In this document: positions 47,234-59,528 of the stretch, piece by piece
How the letters are laid out: every line of letters begins with the position of its first letter
Position numbering within the stretch: position 1 is the first letter of the stretch
Assembly: GCA_027596075.1 (NCBI GenBank)
Contig: JADGJC010000027.1
Location: forward strand, 159,919-223,918
Reading direction: 5' to 3'
From: Rhizophlyctis rosea
Lineage: Eukaryota; Chytridiomycota; Chytridiomycetes; Rhizophlyctidales; Rhizophlyctidaceae
Length of the DNA stretch: 64,000 nt
The notes under the pieces: generated by a model
Seen by the model: only the letters and a program-made list of their open reading frames with translations
What the model was told of the DNA's origin: nothing
Databases searched by the model: none
Made by a program: the position numbers and the translations under genes

Positions 47234-50200
47234 TTACTGAGAACTCTCCATTACACTTTCGGCATCAGCATTGTGCTCGCGTTCAACAACCCTATGTACT
47301 CCCGTTCCATCATCTGCAACGACGACTACTTGACTCACATCTACATTAGATACGCCTTGTACCATACCCGGTACACCCACAACCCGAAGCGAAACAGGTC
47401 CGCGTGTAGCGGATCTCCGTCCCTCCTCTCGACTATCGTTGTCCTCTTGCACTACCGGAGTAACATCTGCCCCACCACTCCCCTCAGTCCCAGCTTCAGG
47501 TTTACTCGCTTCTGACTTTTTCGGATCCGCCGTCTCCGTCGTCTCGCCACCCTCTGCAATATTGCTACCTCCACCTCGTTGGAGGGCTTTCCGAGGCGCC
47601 TTGGGACTGTTGCGGGACACAGTGCGAGATGCAGGTTTACTTGCTGGTGGACTTTGCATGATGCTTTCGAGTATTGGTCTACCAGATTCCCCACCAGCAC
47701 CTTCCGTCACAGCCCTTTTTCTTGCACCTTTCCGCTCCTTCATTGTGTGAGCTCTCCGTGCTGGAACATCATCTCCTGAGCCGGACACTCTTCGGGCTGA
47801 GTCGGTTGCAAGACCTGATGGTGTAGGAGGGGGTCGATCCACACCCAACGGAGGCACAATATTGTCTAAGGACCTTCCCGGCCTATGCTGGACCATACTT
47901 CTTGCTCTTGACCTTCGCCTTAATGCTGAGGCCGCTAATCCGTCTCCGTCGTCGTCAGAAGAGGTAGTGGGGTTAGCTGATAGAATCACGTCACGTCCGC
48001 CGGCGGACTGGGAGAAGGAATATCCTCTGTTGCGGAGAATTTGGTGGGTTGACATCACTTGTAGATGAGGAGTTGTAGGGTCGTGGTCTTCTGCGGGTGC
48101 GGTTGCGGCTCGTGCTGTAGGTGTGACATGTGGTGAAGGGTGGAATGAGGATGTGGAAGACGTTCGGCGGTGTATCGGTGTTGAGATGAGGGACATACGA
48201 GGTTGTGCGGGAGATGGGAGGTTTGCTTGAGCTTGAGGTGTTGATGATGGGTGTTGCTGAGGAGAGGGATATGTTTGTGGTTGCGGTTCGAAAAAGGATG
48301 CGTCTTGGATTGTGGACGTCATGCGTGCTGGGATGGAACGCATAGAGAGTCGGGCATTTAGACGTGGTGGTGCGGACGTTATTCGCGGTGGTAGAGCAGC
48401 AGCGGTCGTTGGTGGAGGAACTTCTGCCGACGGAGTCGGAGGAGTGAGAGATGTGTCCGGAATATCCGCCACGGACGTATCGGGTTCCAGGACTGGAATG
48501 GCTTCCACAACTGTCATAGCAGGAGGACCAGCAATGGGCATTGCTCCAACTCCCCGGACGGATCCAATCCGACTCCTTCGTCCAACAGCTCCATCTCCAA
48601 TATCGAGCTCCTGCCCCTTTCCCATCTCCATTCCGCTGACTCCATCAGCACCAAGCAACCTTCCACTCCACACCAACTCCTCAACTCCGCCTTCCACTTT
48701 GCACGCCTCCCTGACTATATCCACATCCATAGGACACCAGAACCGCCCAATGACTCTGACAATGAACCGCGGTGAATGAGCTACCCAAGTCGTCATGATT
48801 AGGACCGTCCAAAACCACACACTCCCAAAGACCATCCCAACAGCTCCATACAGGTCACTGTCGGGTAAACTACAGTATATAAGAGTGTATAAGAACACCA
48901 ACAGATCACTGATGATTATCACCGATCCGTTGATGATATTCCAATTCGAGGAATTAACAACCACCAACATGTTACTATTGACCACACCGATAATCCCAAG
49001 CACCACCGCCATTATCCGTGAATCCTCAGGCTGTCCATTACCGTAGAGCACACAATCCCGGTATGTGAAGTACGTTCCGTAAAATACGACGAGCGACACG
49101 TAGAGAGCTTCGAAGGTGTAAAGGATGAAGCGCCAGTTAGTGAATAGCGAGTGGGAGATATTGGGGCGGTAGAGTGGAGGGACAAGGACGGCAGCAAACG
49201 CGGGAACATCTTGATCTAGAACGCCGAGGAGACCGATGGGAAGGGAGGTGAAGACTAGATTGTAGAGCAGCATGTAGGTGAAGTCGTAGATCAAGGTTTG
49301 GGAGAGGCCGCAGTAAATTTGATACCAGAAAAGGACTTGGCTGATGTAAGAAGGAAAGCGCGTCAGCTGAACATACAATGACAGTATCCCGAAATGGTGA
49401 GAGGCAGCTCGCAAAGCTTCCTGATACTCACACCCAAACAATGTTCTTCGCCAAAAACGTCAACACCATCTCCGCAACCCGCCGATAGCACCATCTTCCA
49501 TGGACCAGAAGCAACCTTCCCAAGAACCGAAACTGCCCAATCGCGTAATCGGCACTCATTACTGCCTGCACGCCTTCCTCTCCCGCAATCCCGACGCCAA
49601 CATCCGCCGCCTGGATCATGCTGACGTCGTTCGCACCATCACCTATGGCCAAACACATCGCCTTTAGGTTGTGTTTGACAAGGGTTACAACATTGGCTTT
49701 TTGGAGTGGGGACACGCGGCAGCAGATGACGGTTGTGCAGCGGGTGGCGAGCGCGAGGAGAGTTTTGTCATTTGGAGATCGGAGAGCATGACGGAGGGCA
49801 CTGCCGTCGATTATGAGTGCAAATCGAGTGTGAGGTGGTGTGTATGGTGGTGGAGGTTCATGTTCGGGTGCTACCCTCCCACTCCTGACACTTCCCCTCC
49901 CACCACCACCTGCCGTACACCCTGTCTTTCCCGCATCCCCAAAAAACCCCTCCACAGCCTCCCTCATCTGCCTCCCAACACTCTCCTCATCTTCCGCTCC
50001 CTCTCCCTCCCCACTCCCACCCCTCACAACAATCAACGTCATATCCCTCGTCAAAAGGTTGCACGAAAATCCAATGTTGATCGCCGTTTCCATCTTATCC
50101 CCCGTCAAAACCCACAACTTCAAACCCGCGTCCATGAGTGTAGCTATACACTCTGGCACTCCCTCTTGCAACTTATCTTCAATCGCCGTTGCGCCAACCA

Positions 50201-53200
50201 ATACCATGTCCTTTTCCACGCTTTCTGCCACCTCGTCCAACTCCCTGTCTCGATCCCCATGGCTGGTGGCGGCGATGTCGTACCGCTTCTTGAACTCCCC
50301 GTACTCTTCTTCACTCAGCTCACGTTCTGCTATACACAGTGTGCGCAATCCTTCCTCAGCGAAGTATTCCAGGTGCGCCGCTGTAACTGATTTAAGTGTT
50401 TCCTGACCGGCACGGAGGCGGGAGTATATTACGCTGTCGGCACCCTTGCAGTAGAGGACGATTTTCTGCTGAGGTGTTCGGACAATTACAGACATGCGTT
50501 TACGGGTTGAATTGAATTCGAAAACGGTCAGGAGGGTGTGACGATGCGTTGTTGGTTCGGGTGGTGGGAGTGGGGTGGGTAGTAGGGAGCTGTTGGAGGA
50601 TGAGGTTGATAGACGTAGATCTGATGCTGGAGGACTGGGAAGTGACACTTTAACGATCATGTCCATTGATTCGCGAGCGACAAAGGCGAAACCAGCTTCT
50701 TTAGCGGCTTGGACTAGGGCGGCTTCGTCTGGGGATTGAGCTTTGTAGGTCAGGGTTGGCGGGTCGGCTGGATTCTCTGCTGGTGTTGAGGAAACGAGAA
50801 CGGAATGGCACAGAGCGAGGGAAAAGAAGAAGTTTGCCAACGAGGCATGATGTGGGGTGTTGGGCGTTGCTAGATGTGTTTCGAGAAGTGCGTCCCAGAA
50901 GGATGGTCGTACGGGTGGGGTGGAAATGTTTGGAGGTCGGGTATTCCAGGAGTGAAAGGATTGGGATGATGGGGAATGGACGGTTGGTTTTGGGTTTGGA
51001 GGGAGCGGCTGGAGGGAGCGACTCGATGATAGTGAGCGATAGGGTGTCAGTGAAGAATCTACACTGCCGGATGAAGGTCCCCAATCTGCGGGCAGTGAAG
51101 GACGATTCGAAGAATGTGATCCGCTCGTCGCGGCTGGTGGGGCGATCGCCGGCAGAGGTGCATACTCTTTTAACGCTGTTGGAGGTCTGCTACTCTTTTG
51201 TTCCGTCATCCCCTCCACCTTCTCTTCATCACCCCGTCCTGGAACTGGAAACTCCTCCACACCACCAAATCGCACCGTCCCCTGCCGAGCTCTTCCACCC
51301 CGATCGGTTCCACCATCATTCCCTGCTACCCTCCCATCCCCGGTTCCAGACCTAGTCTGTGGCCTACCTCGCTCATTGCTCACACTAACAGTTGACGGTC
51401 TCATATCCTCCCCTTTAATCTCCTCTCCAAACCCTTGCCCATACACAACTCCACCAACACTGAACTTTTTGAACTCCATCACATTACGCGTCAATGTTCC
51501 CGTCTTATCGCTAAAAACATACTCAATCTGTCCCAAATCATCTGCAAGGTTCCACGAGCGTGGTATGCAAGGTTGATCGATGGGCGGGTAGTACATTTCG
51601 ATGTCTTGCCATATAAAGAAGGCCTGTCGTCGACAATTTAGTTTTTGTGACATTCTTACTCATTAGACGGGCCGGCTTTTAAACTTACCTGCAATGTCTT
51701 CACTACTTCCACGGTTAAATACAAAGAAATAGGTACAACGTTTTGGAACGTAATGAGAGTCAGCCTAAAAAGGTGCTTGCGATTCATTAGTACCATGAAA
51801 TCGAAATAACGATTGCGCCCCCCCTCAATCTAATTCCGACTCACACCCTCATTGAACAATTGGGCAAATCCACGCCCCCATGTCGATGCCCAAGACAAGT
51901 CACGCCACCACGAAAACAAATCGGATAACCCAACACAAAATCACATACCAAAATAGCACAAATCCACTCCAGGGCGCATTCAAATCCTTCGTCAAATACG
52001 TCCAATCCAACCACGAGGCACCCGTCTCTGCATACCGATCCTCCCAAAGTGGGTTCCCAATACAACAAACAAGACACATTATGACAAGCAGTGCCAAGTT
52101 AACGAAAATCAGGTTATTCATTTTGATTTCGAGGTAGGAGCGTTTGGAAGGTGTTATGCCTGCGTTTAGGCGGATTTTTGTTTCGGGACCGGTGTAGAGG
52201 ACTATGCCGATGGCCCAGGTTGTGTTGCGGAGGGAGCAGCCGCGGAGAAGGATGGAGTTTATTGAGAGGGGGACTTTGGTCATGGGCGGTGGAGGTGGGG
52301 AGGTTGGGGATGTAGCGGAGGAAGAAATTGGTTGTGGGGAGGAGGCGGAGGAAGAGGAGGCGACGGCTGTTGTTCCGTCTGAGGAAGGGGAGATTGGATG
52401 AGTGGGTGGTGGTGAACAGTTTGAAATTGACGATGATGGTAGTGAGTTTGGTGGTGGGGATGGAGCAACATTACTATTGCCGTAGTCGGATTTTGATGAG
52501 TCCGTTTCTGCCGTGCGACTGAGAGTACTTTCTCCTCCGTATGTCAGCGAATTTGATCCTGCCTCAGGATATGCAGAGTTCGCTCCTGCACAAGCAACCC
52601 CACCCATCGTTCCATCATCCACTTCGTCCACGGGCTCCTCCAACACCAACGTTCCCCGAAACTCATACAGCTTGTTGCTCGGCGCCTCGCACTCCACAAC
52701 GCCACGCAACCCATCCAAAACATCCTGCGGATCCTTCATCCAACTTGTCTCGTCCGGCCCTTTCCGAATCTTCAAGTTGGTCTCTCCATCCAGATTCTTT
52801 GTCTCGATGTACGCGAGACATCCGGATTCTGATGTCGAAAGAAGGAGGAGGTCCGCCGGGATTGGGTCGTTGTTATGGAGGAGGAGGACATCTCCGACAT
52901 GGAGGTCTGACCATTGGGTTGGACTCCATTCCGGTGGGCGGTTGGGATGTACTTTGAACGAGGCGCTTCGTGCGAAGGAACTACGTGCGAAGGATAACCG
53001 TGGTGCATGAGAAGCACTTTGTGAGGGTTTTCGCTCCTTATTCTTTCGACGCCTCTTATGATCATGATGAGTGGATATCCAAACCCATCCTTTAAAATCC
53101 TCCATCCTATCTTCAAACCATTCCTTGATCTTCCCGCCCAATCCTGTTCCTTCACCTTCCCCTCTCCCACGACGGACAAAGTACACTCCATTCGTATTCG

Positions 53201-53747
53201 TCCATTCCCCGCCCTCGACGCGCCCGACCATCATCCCGTTGACCTCTTGATCAGATTTATGGCGCTTCCAGTCTTCGAAGCCATCTTTGATGGCAGTGAG
53301 GGAGACTATGACAATGAGAGGTAGGGCGGCGACGACGGGGTTGATGGTTTGGTAGACATGGAAGGATTGGAGGATGACAAGGAGGAGGAAGTACATATTC
53401 GCCGCCCGGCTGTTTGTAAGGTGGAAAGGTTTGAAATAGTCAGATTGACATTGGCACCGTTGTTTGATAGAATGCATCCGAATCTCCAATAGTTGAAACC
53501 CAAAACAATTAACTTACCGAAATTGCTCAAACAAATTCTTCGGCAAAAAAGTAAACACATTGTACTTTGACGTGCGGATCCAATTCGGTGGAAAATGCTG
53601 CTTCAACCGTCCGTGGGCGTCGTGCGTTTCTTGCGGTGGTGGAGGTGTGGATATGTATACTTTACGTATTGGACCGTCTTTTTTGCGGGTTTGCGGATCG
53701 GGAGGTGGCTCGGGTGAAGTCTTCTTCAGGCGGAGGGAAAAGGTCAT
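47234..53747 (-). CDS. P4-type phospholipid-transporting ATPase (flippase), about 2022 aa
   Basis: Five exons: 53747-53518, 53410-51947, 51764-51689, 51623-49432 and 49340-47234, in consistent phases. Signature parts are in order: 'Asn-Met-Tyr-Phe-Leu-Leu-Leu', the A-domain 'Asp-Gly-Glu-Thr-Asn-Leu-Lys', the P4 motif 'Pro-Ile-Ser-Leu-Tyr' in the transmembrane 4 region, the phosphorylation site 'Asp-Lys-Thr-Gly-Thr-Leu-Thr' (51489-51509), 'Lys-Gly-Ala-Asp-Ser-Val-Ile' in the nucleotide domain, and 'Gly-Asp-Gly-Ala-Asn-Asp-Val' near the end of exon 4. Exon 5 has the last helices. It moves phospholipids to the cytosolic leaflet of plasma membrane or Golgi. Two Ser/Pro-rich inserts (A domain and after the phosphorylation site) and a 450-residue Ser/Pro/Thr tail make it longer than the yeast Dnf proteins (about 1600). 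Confidence 0.93.
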
Positions 53748-55270
53748 GGCTGTTGGGGATTATGACCTTCCCTCATTGAGTTAAATGCACCGTTACCGTT
53801 CGTAGTTCCAATGTGGGAGGTGCGTGGTATATGGGCGTATGAGTGAAAAGGAGTTGGCATTGGCCTTGTGATTGACTCTCTAACCCGTGGTTTTGCGGCA
53901 AAGGGCAAAATTTGGTGACTAAGGCGAGTGGGAAAAGGTATGATTCAACAACTTCATGCGGCGAAAAAGGACCCTTTGTCTTCGGACATGGAGGAAGCCT
54001 GATTGTCCGATTGGCTGAACTCTATCCCGTTGAAGGTGCCCAGTCACGACGATGCGGTCATGATCGGTGATAAAATTGGGGGTTTGTGGCCACGCACTGG
54101 GGATCCTCTCGTGATCATTCAATTGCACTCTGATCTGCTGGCGGTGTACTAGTTCGGAATTCAAGAATGTCACTGTTCCTCTGACAAGTATATTTCAAAG
54201 ATTTGCTCTTGCCATTCGGTTCTCCTATGTTTCTTTTACCCAGAGGTGCTAACGGGCAATATATCGGAATTGGGATCACTTCCGGATTATGTAAGCGATA
54301 GTTTGCACAGCAACAAAATTCAACTCCGGTCCATCGCGCCAAGGGTATAGCTGTATTATTGTTGGATGAAGAAGTGGCTCCGAAAGGTGCAACTGTGTGA
54401 GGGAAGTAGCAGATTTCTTCTAGCACGATCAAAGGTCAACCAGTGCAAGTTACGCCTCTCGTTTGGCTGGCAAACTGAGTTTGGTCGACCACCTTTTGCA
54501 TACTCTAATTCTTTCACTCGGAAGATTGTGATGGATTCAGAAAGCTATTGTAACATCCAACCGGCCGTACGAATGCTGCAATGTGCTTTCCACCCCCTTC
54601 TGTTGGAGATGTTTGACGTACGAAGCAAGAGGGGACTAGCGAAGTCTATTTTGGCGCTTCACAAGAGCTGTACCAACCTTCGACACCTTTGATGAAGTAA
54701 TCGCAAAATGATAGATTGGTAATTGCTATGATGTGGATTCGCTGCCAGAGCTTGACGATATGGCAGTGGAAATGATGGAAGGATGGATTGTCCACGAGCG
54801 CACAAAAGAAGAAGCAGCTCTGGTTTTGGTTTTTTGGCTGCTCCAATTCATTTGATGCGGACGCCGTTGACGATGACGATTCAACCAACTAGGAAACCTT
54901 CGCTCATGAAACATCCACGGTATGTACCCGACGAAGCCCTACACCAAGAGACGGTGTTTGGCACATGACTATGAGTCACACATGGTGCACGAAGACGTCA
55001 AATGCCGCTCTGAATGAATGGGTAAAACGTCCGATTTGCTCCAGGGAGCCGCTACAGCAAGATAGTGCAAAAAACAGATGTGGAGGAGATATAAGGGACT
55101 TACAAGGAGGTGCTATGAGCAATGTAGGCGATGTCCTACCATATGCTGTGCAACCAATCTGTTGTTGAATCTGAGGTCGCCTATCACAAACTAACACCGC
55201 CGGGTGAAACCGCCACTGACTCTGATGAGGAAGCCTGCAATATGAACAATCTTCAAAACCCAATCCTGTC
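53748..55270. other. intergenic with possible element debris
   Basis: 5' flank of the flippase gene. Minus-strand frames at 53919-54173 and 54115-54432 overlap in different frames, and a plus-strand piece near 54780-54850 ('Thr-Lys-Glu-Glu-Ala-Ala-Leu-Val-Leu-Val') faintly recalls the RNase H motif seen at 32-33 kb. No gene can be supported. Confidence 0.35.
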
Positions 55271-56539
55271 CTACACCCACTCCCACTCCACACTTCTAAA
55301 CCCACACCCCTCCCTAACACCCCTTACCCACACCTCCACCATCTCCGCCAATTTCTCAGCCCTCTCAACAATGAGCCAATTACTATACTCCAGAAAAACC
55401 AGCCGTAAGTGACACCGCACCCGGACTTGCCTCAACGATTGTTCCAAGGCACCTTTAGGGGTTACGGGGGAGGTGCTTGTGAATACAATGGGGGGCGCTG
55501 GGGCGTGGATGTAGAGTGTTAGGTGGGTTAGGGAGGGTGGGAGGGGAGGTAGGAGGGTCGCGGGAGGTGGTGGTGGTGGATCGAAAGGTGATTGGTAGGT
55601 TGATGGGGTAGAAATGGTTAGGGAGAGAGTGGTTGGGTGGAAGCTTGGGTTCGTGGTAGGTGGGAACGGCGCGTCGATGCTGTCGATATTCAACTCCCGA
55701 GTATTGTCGAAGTTAAAATCAGCCCATAAATCACCAGGCAGGTTTTTCCCGTGGATGGACATTAGAAGACCCCACCCGGGCACCCTATTCATTCTCAGAT
55801 TACCCAGCATTTCCGTTATGTGTAGATGCGTGATTCGTCGCTTGTACGTTTGCATCAGTTCGAGGATAAGGTTTCCCGGTATGGTGTTTATCAGTGTCGT
55901 TTGGCCGTTGAGTACTATGTCGTATTGTTCGGAAACAACAGAGAGGATGAAATGAGTCAGCCCATCTTCCGCCCTCGCAACTCTTGTGGCGAAAATCGGA
56001 TCATTCACACCCACACCCTTCAAGCCGGGAAACCTCGCCTCAAACTCACACAAAACTCCCAAATCCTCCCAACAAAGTTCAAATGCCCTCCCCCTCGCCT
56101 CCTGACTCCGCCGTCCCGTCCGTCGTGGCTGCGTCCCCGTTTCTATTTCCGGGCTTTCTCGAAAATGCACAGACTCGACCATCCCATCAGCCCACTTGAC
56201 ATGCCAGTACGTCTCAAGCGACACGTACCAAACCCATTTCGTCATCGCCGGAGTCTTCTCCATGAGTTGAAGGAAGTGCTTCATTTGTACACCGCTCCTG
56301 AAAAGATTGAAGCGGTATTGGTATGGGACGGTTGCGGCGCGGATGGATTTGCATAGGCACGATAAGTTTATTATGTCGGTCGTGGTGGTGGCAGTTTGGG
56401 TTGAGTGGTCACTTCGTGTGGACCATCGTTTTGTGCGGTGTTGCATCCATTTCCTGGGCGTGGTTCCGTTCAGCATGCCGATCCAGAGGGTGTGGCCGAG
56501 GTGGGAGAGGACGTCACAGGGAAGATTCGATAAAAACAT
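55271..56539 (-). CDS. F-box-like protein, 422 aa, single exon
   Basis: One open frame from the ATG at 56539. The amino end 'Leu-Pro-Cys-Asp-Val-Leu-Ser-His-Leu-Gly' with later 'Leu-Ser-Cys-Leu-Cys-Lys-Ser-Ile-Arg' matches the start of an F-box (Leu-Pro-x-Glu-Ile/Val-Leu…Leu-x-x-Val-Cys-Lys). The rest has Leu-rich stretches, a Pro-rich segment about residue 310-325, and no complete known repeat. F-box proteins bring targets to SCF ubiquitin ligases, but the Skp1-contact part is poorly conserved here. A neighbouring gene on the same strand is of the same general kind. Confidence 0.6.
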   Translation of the reverse strand: MFLSNLPCDVLSHLGHTLWIGMLNGTTPRKWMQHRTKRWSTRSDHSTQTATTTTDIINLSCLCKSIRAATVPYQYRFNLFRSGVQMKHFLQLMEKTPAMTKWVWYVSLETYWHVKWADGMVESVHFRESPEIETGTQPRRTGRRSQEARGRAFELCWEDLGVLCEFEARFPGLKGVGVNDPIFATRVARAEDGLTHFILSVVSEQYDIVLNGQTTLINTIPGNLILELMQTYKRRITHLHITEMLGNLRMNRVPGWGLLMSIHGKNLPGDLWADFNFDNTRELNIDSIDAPFPPTTNPSFHPTTLSLTISTPSTYQSPFDPPPPPPATLLPPLPPSLTHLTLYIHAPAPPIVFTSTSPVTPKGALEQSLRQVRVRCHLRLVFLEYSNWLIVERAEKLAEMVEVWVRGVREGCGFRSVEWEWV

Positions 56540-56978
56540 TGTTATGGTATGAAGTTTTCGAGACCGTTAATGATCGTTGTCACAGGGGACGAGGGTTGGA
56601 GTGTCGACGCTTCGTACACGATATATATATATTTCGGTGGGAAAATGCGCTCGAATAGACACAACTGCGCGATGCTTCTTGTGCTGCTCTCGAGGTGGAG
56701 GACTGCACACAGTGCGCAGTGCGCAAACCACGGGCAAGATTTTGCGCAGTAGGACTGCGCCACGGGTTGTGGGGGCACCATCGAACAGGTGCCACCACGG
56801 TTTCAATCATACTTCACCAACAAACATATCCAAAGCCTCTAAATAACACTGCTTTCCATGATCTTATTATCAATATTATCTTCTGCACTCTTCGTCACTA
56901 CCAACAGGCACGAGGACTTTATCCCCATCTCCGCCCAACCTACCAATACATTCTTCTCATATCTCATCATCTTCGCTC
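56540..56978. other. intergenic with short GC-rich direct repeats
   Basis: No gene. Around 56705-56775 the string 'tgcgcagt' occurs repeatedly and 'ccacggg' follows twice ('gcgcaaaccacggg' and 'ctgcgccacggg'), a small direct repeat with self-complementary 'tgcgca'. Function unknown. Confidence 0.4.
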
Positions 56979-58214
56979 TCACCGAAAAGCCTCACCACGA
57001 CACAAATGACAAGTCCCCACTCCCATCCCCTCCACCCCACACCGACAAAACCTCACTTTTGGAATCCCACACTCATGACTCAACCTCCTTGCATCCACCA
57101 ACAATGTATGATCATTTCGCCCCACATACCACATAACAACCAGCTTGACATCCTTCAACCCGCGCCCCTTCAAGGCTGTCTGCAGTGTATTATACTCGTA
57201 CTCATACTCGTAGCTATGGAGCATGACGTACAGCTCCGATAACGCCGCACTCGGGATCTGTTGGAGGATCCAACCTAGTAGAGCGCAGGTGATGCCGTCT
57301 AAGCGGGATTGAAGGGAGAGGGTGAGAGAAGTGAGGGAATGCAGCTTGGATAAGGGGTGGGAGAGACTAGGCTGGTCGGAGAGGTAAGGGAGGGCATCAT
57401 TGGGGTCGGACGGGAGCCAGATAAGGTCGAGGGAAAGGAGGGTGTTGAGGGTTTTGGTGGGGAGGGTTTGGAGGGCTTGTGGCCAGGATGGGCCGTTGTA
57501 GCTGAAAGAGGTCAGTGCGGGATGCGTGAAAGTTTCGAAAGCGGGTGGTGGTGTGTAGACTGGTTGAGAAAAGGGTGATGGTTCTAATGTGGGAAATGCA
57601 ATGTGCCAGATGTCCAATTCTTTTAAAGAGGGGGTTGTGGCCGTGGGAATGATGAGGTTTGAGGAGATGGATAGAGAGCGCAATGACTTGAACGTAAGAT
57701 GAGAGGGTAAGACTAGTGGTGTCAAGTGATTTTGTCTGAAGTATAAGTTCCAGTCCAAATTGGTGAGTGGAGCGTCTTGTAGCACGCTAAGGAATTTGGG
57801 AAAGGCATGTGAAAGTGGAACGGTTTGGGCGTGCAAGCTGAGCGTCTGCAAGCGCAAAGCTCTACCACGAACTTTCACCGCCTTCGTGAAAGCTTCCGCC
57901 ACCTGATCAACTATACCTGGCGGACAACTCCCCGCATTATGTAACTTAAAGTGCTGAAGCTTGGTCAAATCGAGCACCGCCAGAGCAAGTAAGATCGGCG
58001 TAACCGTTGCGGGCATCGAATGTGCGCACAGATGCCACTCGCAAAGGGTCGCCCAGGAAGATAGAATACGCTTCTTCCCGTCTATACTCTTTGCCTTGTG
58101 GAGTGTATCGGTCGATATCTAGACAGTTGCCGTTGTCTAGGTTTCTGAACTACTTAAATCGGCCTTTACCCAGAGAGTTTTCCTCGTCGTGACGACGCGC
58201 GGTGCGGTCGAAAA
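56979..58214 (-). CDS. F-box/LRR-like protein (5' end not resolved)
   Basis: Main exon 58118-56979, preceded by a short exon 58170-58214 (45 nt) through a 51-nt GT-AG intron in phase 0; the acceptor 'CCTAG' before 58214 shows there are further upstream exons that I could not place. The ATG at 58016 is therefore probably internal. The protein reads 'Thr-Arg-Lys-Thr-Leu-Trp', 'Trp-Ala-Thr-Leu-Cys-Glu-Trp-His-Leu', then irregular Leu-rich repeats ('Leu-Thr-Asn-Leu-Asp-Trp', 'Leu-Lys-Glu-Leu-Asp-Ile-Trp'). The carboxyl end has a Cys/His cluster (Cys-x-Cys, Cys-x2-Cys-x2-Cys pattern near the end). Similar in style to the neighbouring F-box-like gene; likely a substrate-recognition protein. Confidence 0.55.
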
Positions 58215-59528
58215 CTAGGGTTATCCGCAGATGTTGGAATGAAGATGGCGGGTTGGTGTCGATGGTTGACGTGGGTCAGGGGTAAATAAACAATGTCCAA
58301 CCCCTACTGGCGGCAAGAATGGCTTGTTCTTGATCTCACCAAGCCCGCTTGGTCCACATATGAAGCCTCATGGCGCCATCAATGAGCCATTTGGGAAGAC
58401 CCATCGCTAAAATGCCTATACATGCAACTCCTTCCCGGAACTGTATCACCCTGAAGAAAGCCACATCCCATAACAACTTTCACTGGTGGACCCTAAAACG
58501 CGTCCTTGTCAGTAGCGCCATCATCTTGACGTTCTTCACAATTCCATCAACAACGATCGGATTGATATTCGACGGAAGGGGCTTCCGCTCGTCTACACGA
58601 AGCCTGAAGTCCAGGCATCTTTCCTCACCATCTCTAAACCTCATTTCGGTCTTTTCGACTTGAGCGCCCAAAGAGGGGTGCCTTAGCTTGCGTCATTTGT
58701 CTTCCTTCGGTGACGCAAGAGCTTCGCCATTGCAGCCATGATTTCCGCCTGTAGGCCACTCATAAAGCCAAGGTGTTGATGATTGGTTGGATCCTATCCG
58801 ACCTTTGACATTGAAGTCGAAGTTTGAGGCTGCCGCAAAGGTTTGCTGACATGCAGCATGACATTATAAGCACCCCACGCATCATCTCAATTCTCCTATC
58901 GTTTCTTTCGGGGTCAAAGAAGACTATACAGCTGACATGTATCTATTGGTGGTTATCACTGGTGACCCTTTTTTTTAATTTTAAGCAAATTTTCTCTTGG
59001 ATAGGTGACAGACACGGTCAGAGAAGGTTTTGTCTGCTGGGATATCACAAGCGTTCAGCAGATGGACCGTTTTCGTGACCTTTGGCATGAACTAATGGTC
59101 ACAATTCGCAAGCAGTCCGTGATAAGTGAAGGAAACGACCGGGGCTGTTTAAAAGAAGTTTTGACCTGAAAAACATTGGTAGAAGAATCAAAACATATCG
59201 GAATAAGTATTTCCCAAAAAGTATTCAAGGTTTATGCAGATTCTGGCGTGCTTAAGACACTCTGTCTTCAATACAGAAATGACCAGGATGATAGCGTAAC
59301 GTGGCTCCGAACTTGTACGCTCTATAAAACGAAGGGCATCATTCGTATCATGATGAAAGAAAGCATCACCTTCACTGCTCTGTTCATCAAAACCCAATCG
59401 AATGATGATCAAGTCTCACTAATGAGTTTGACCTCCATCAACCCCTTCCTCATGTCGAAAAGCCACATCTCCGTCCCAATAGCAGAGCTCTGCAGAAATC
59501 AAGTCATTCCTCCACTTAACCAACCGGA
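58215..59528. other. intergenic; probable upstream exons of the LRR gene, otherwise nothing
   Basis: The first 200-300 nt must contain the 5' end of the F-box/LRR-like gene. Beyond that only short frames occur on both strands. No RNA gene or repeat recognised. Confidence 0.4.

Noticed and set aside
54783..54860. Third RNase H-like fragment
   Set aside because: Only a short Glu-Glu-Ala-Ala-Leu-Val-Leu-Val resemblance, without the flanking residues seen in the copies at 32-33 kb.
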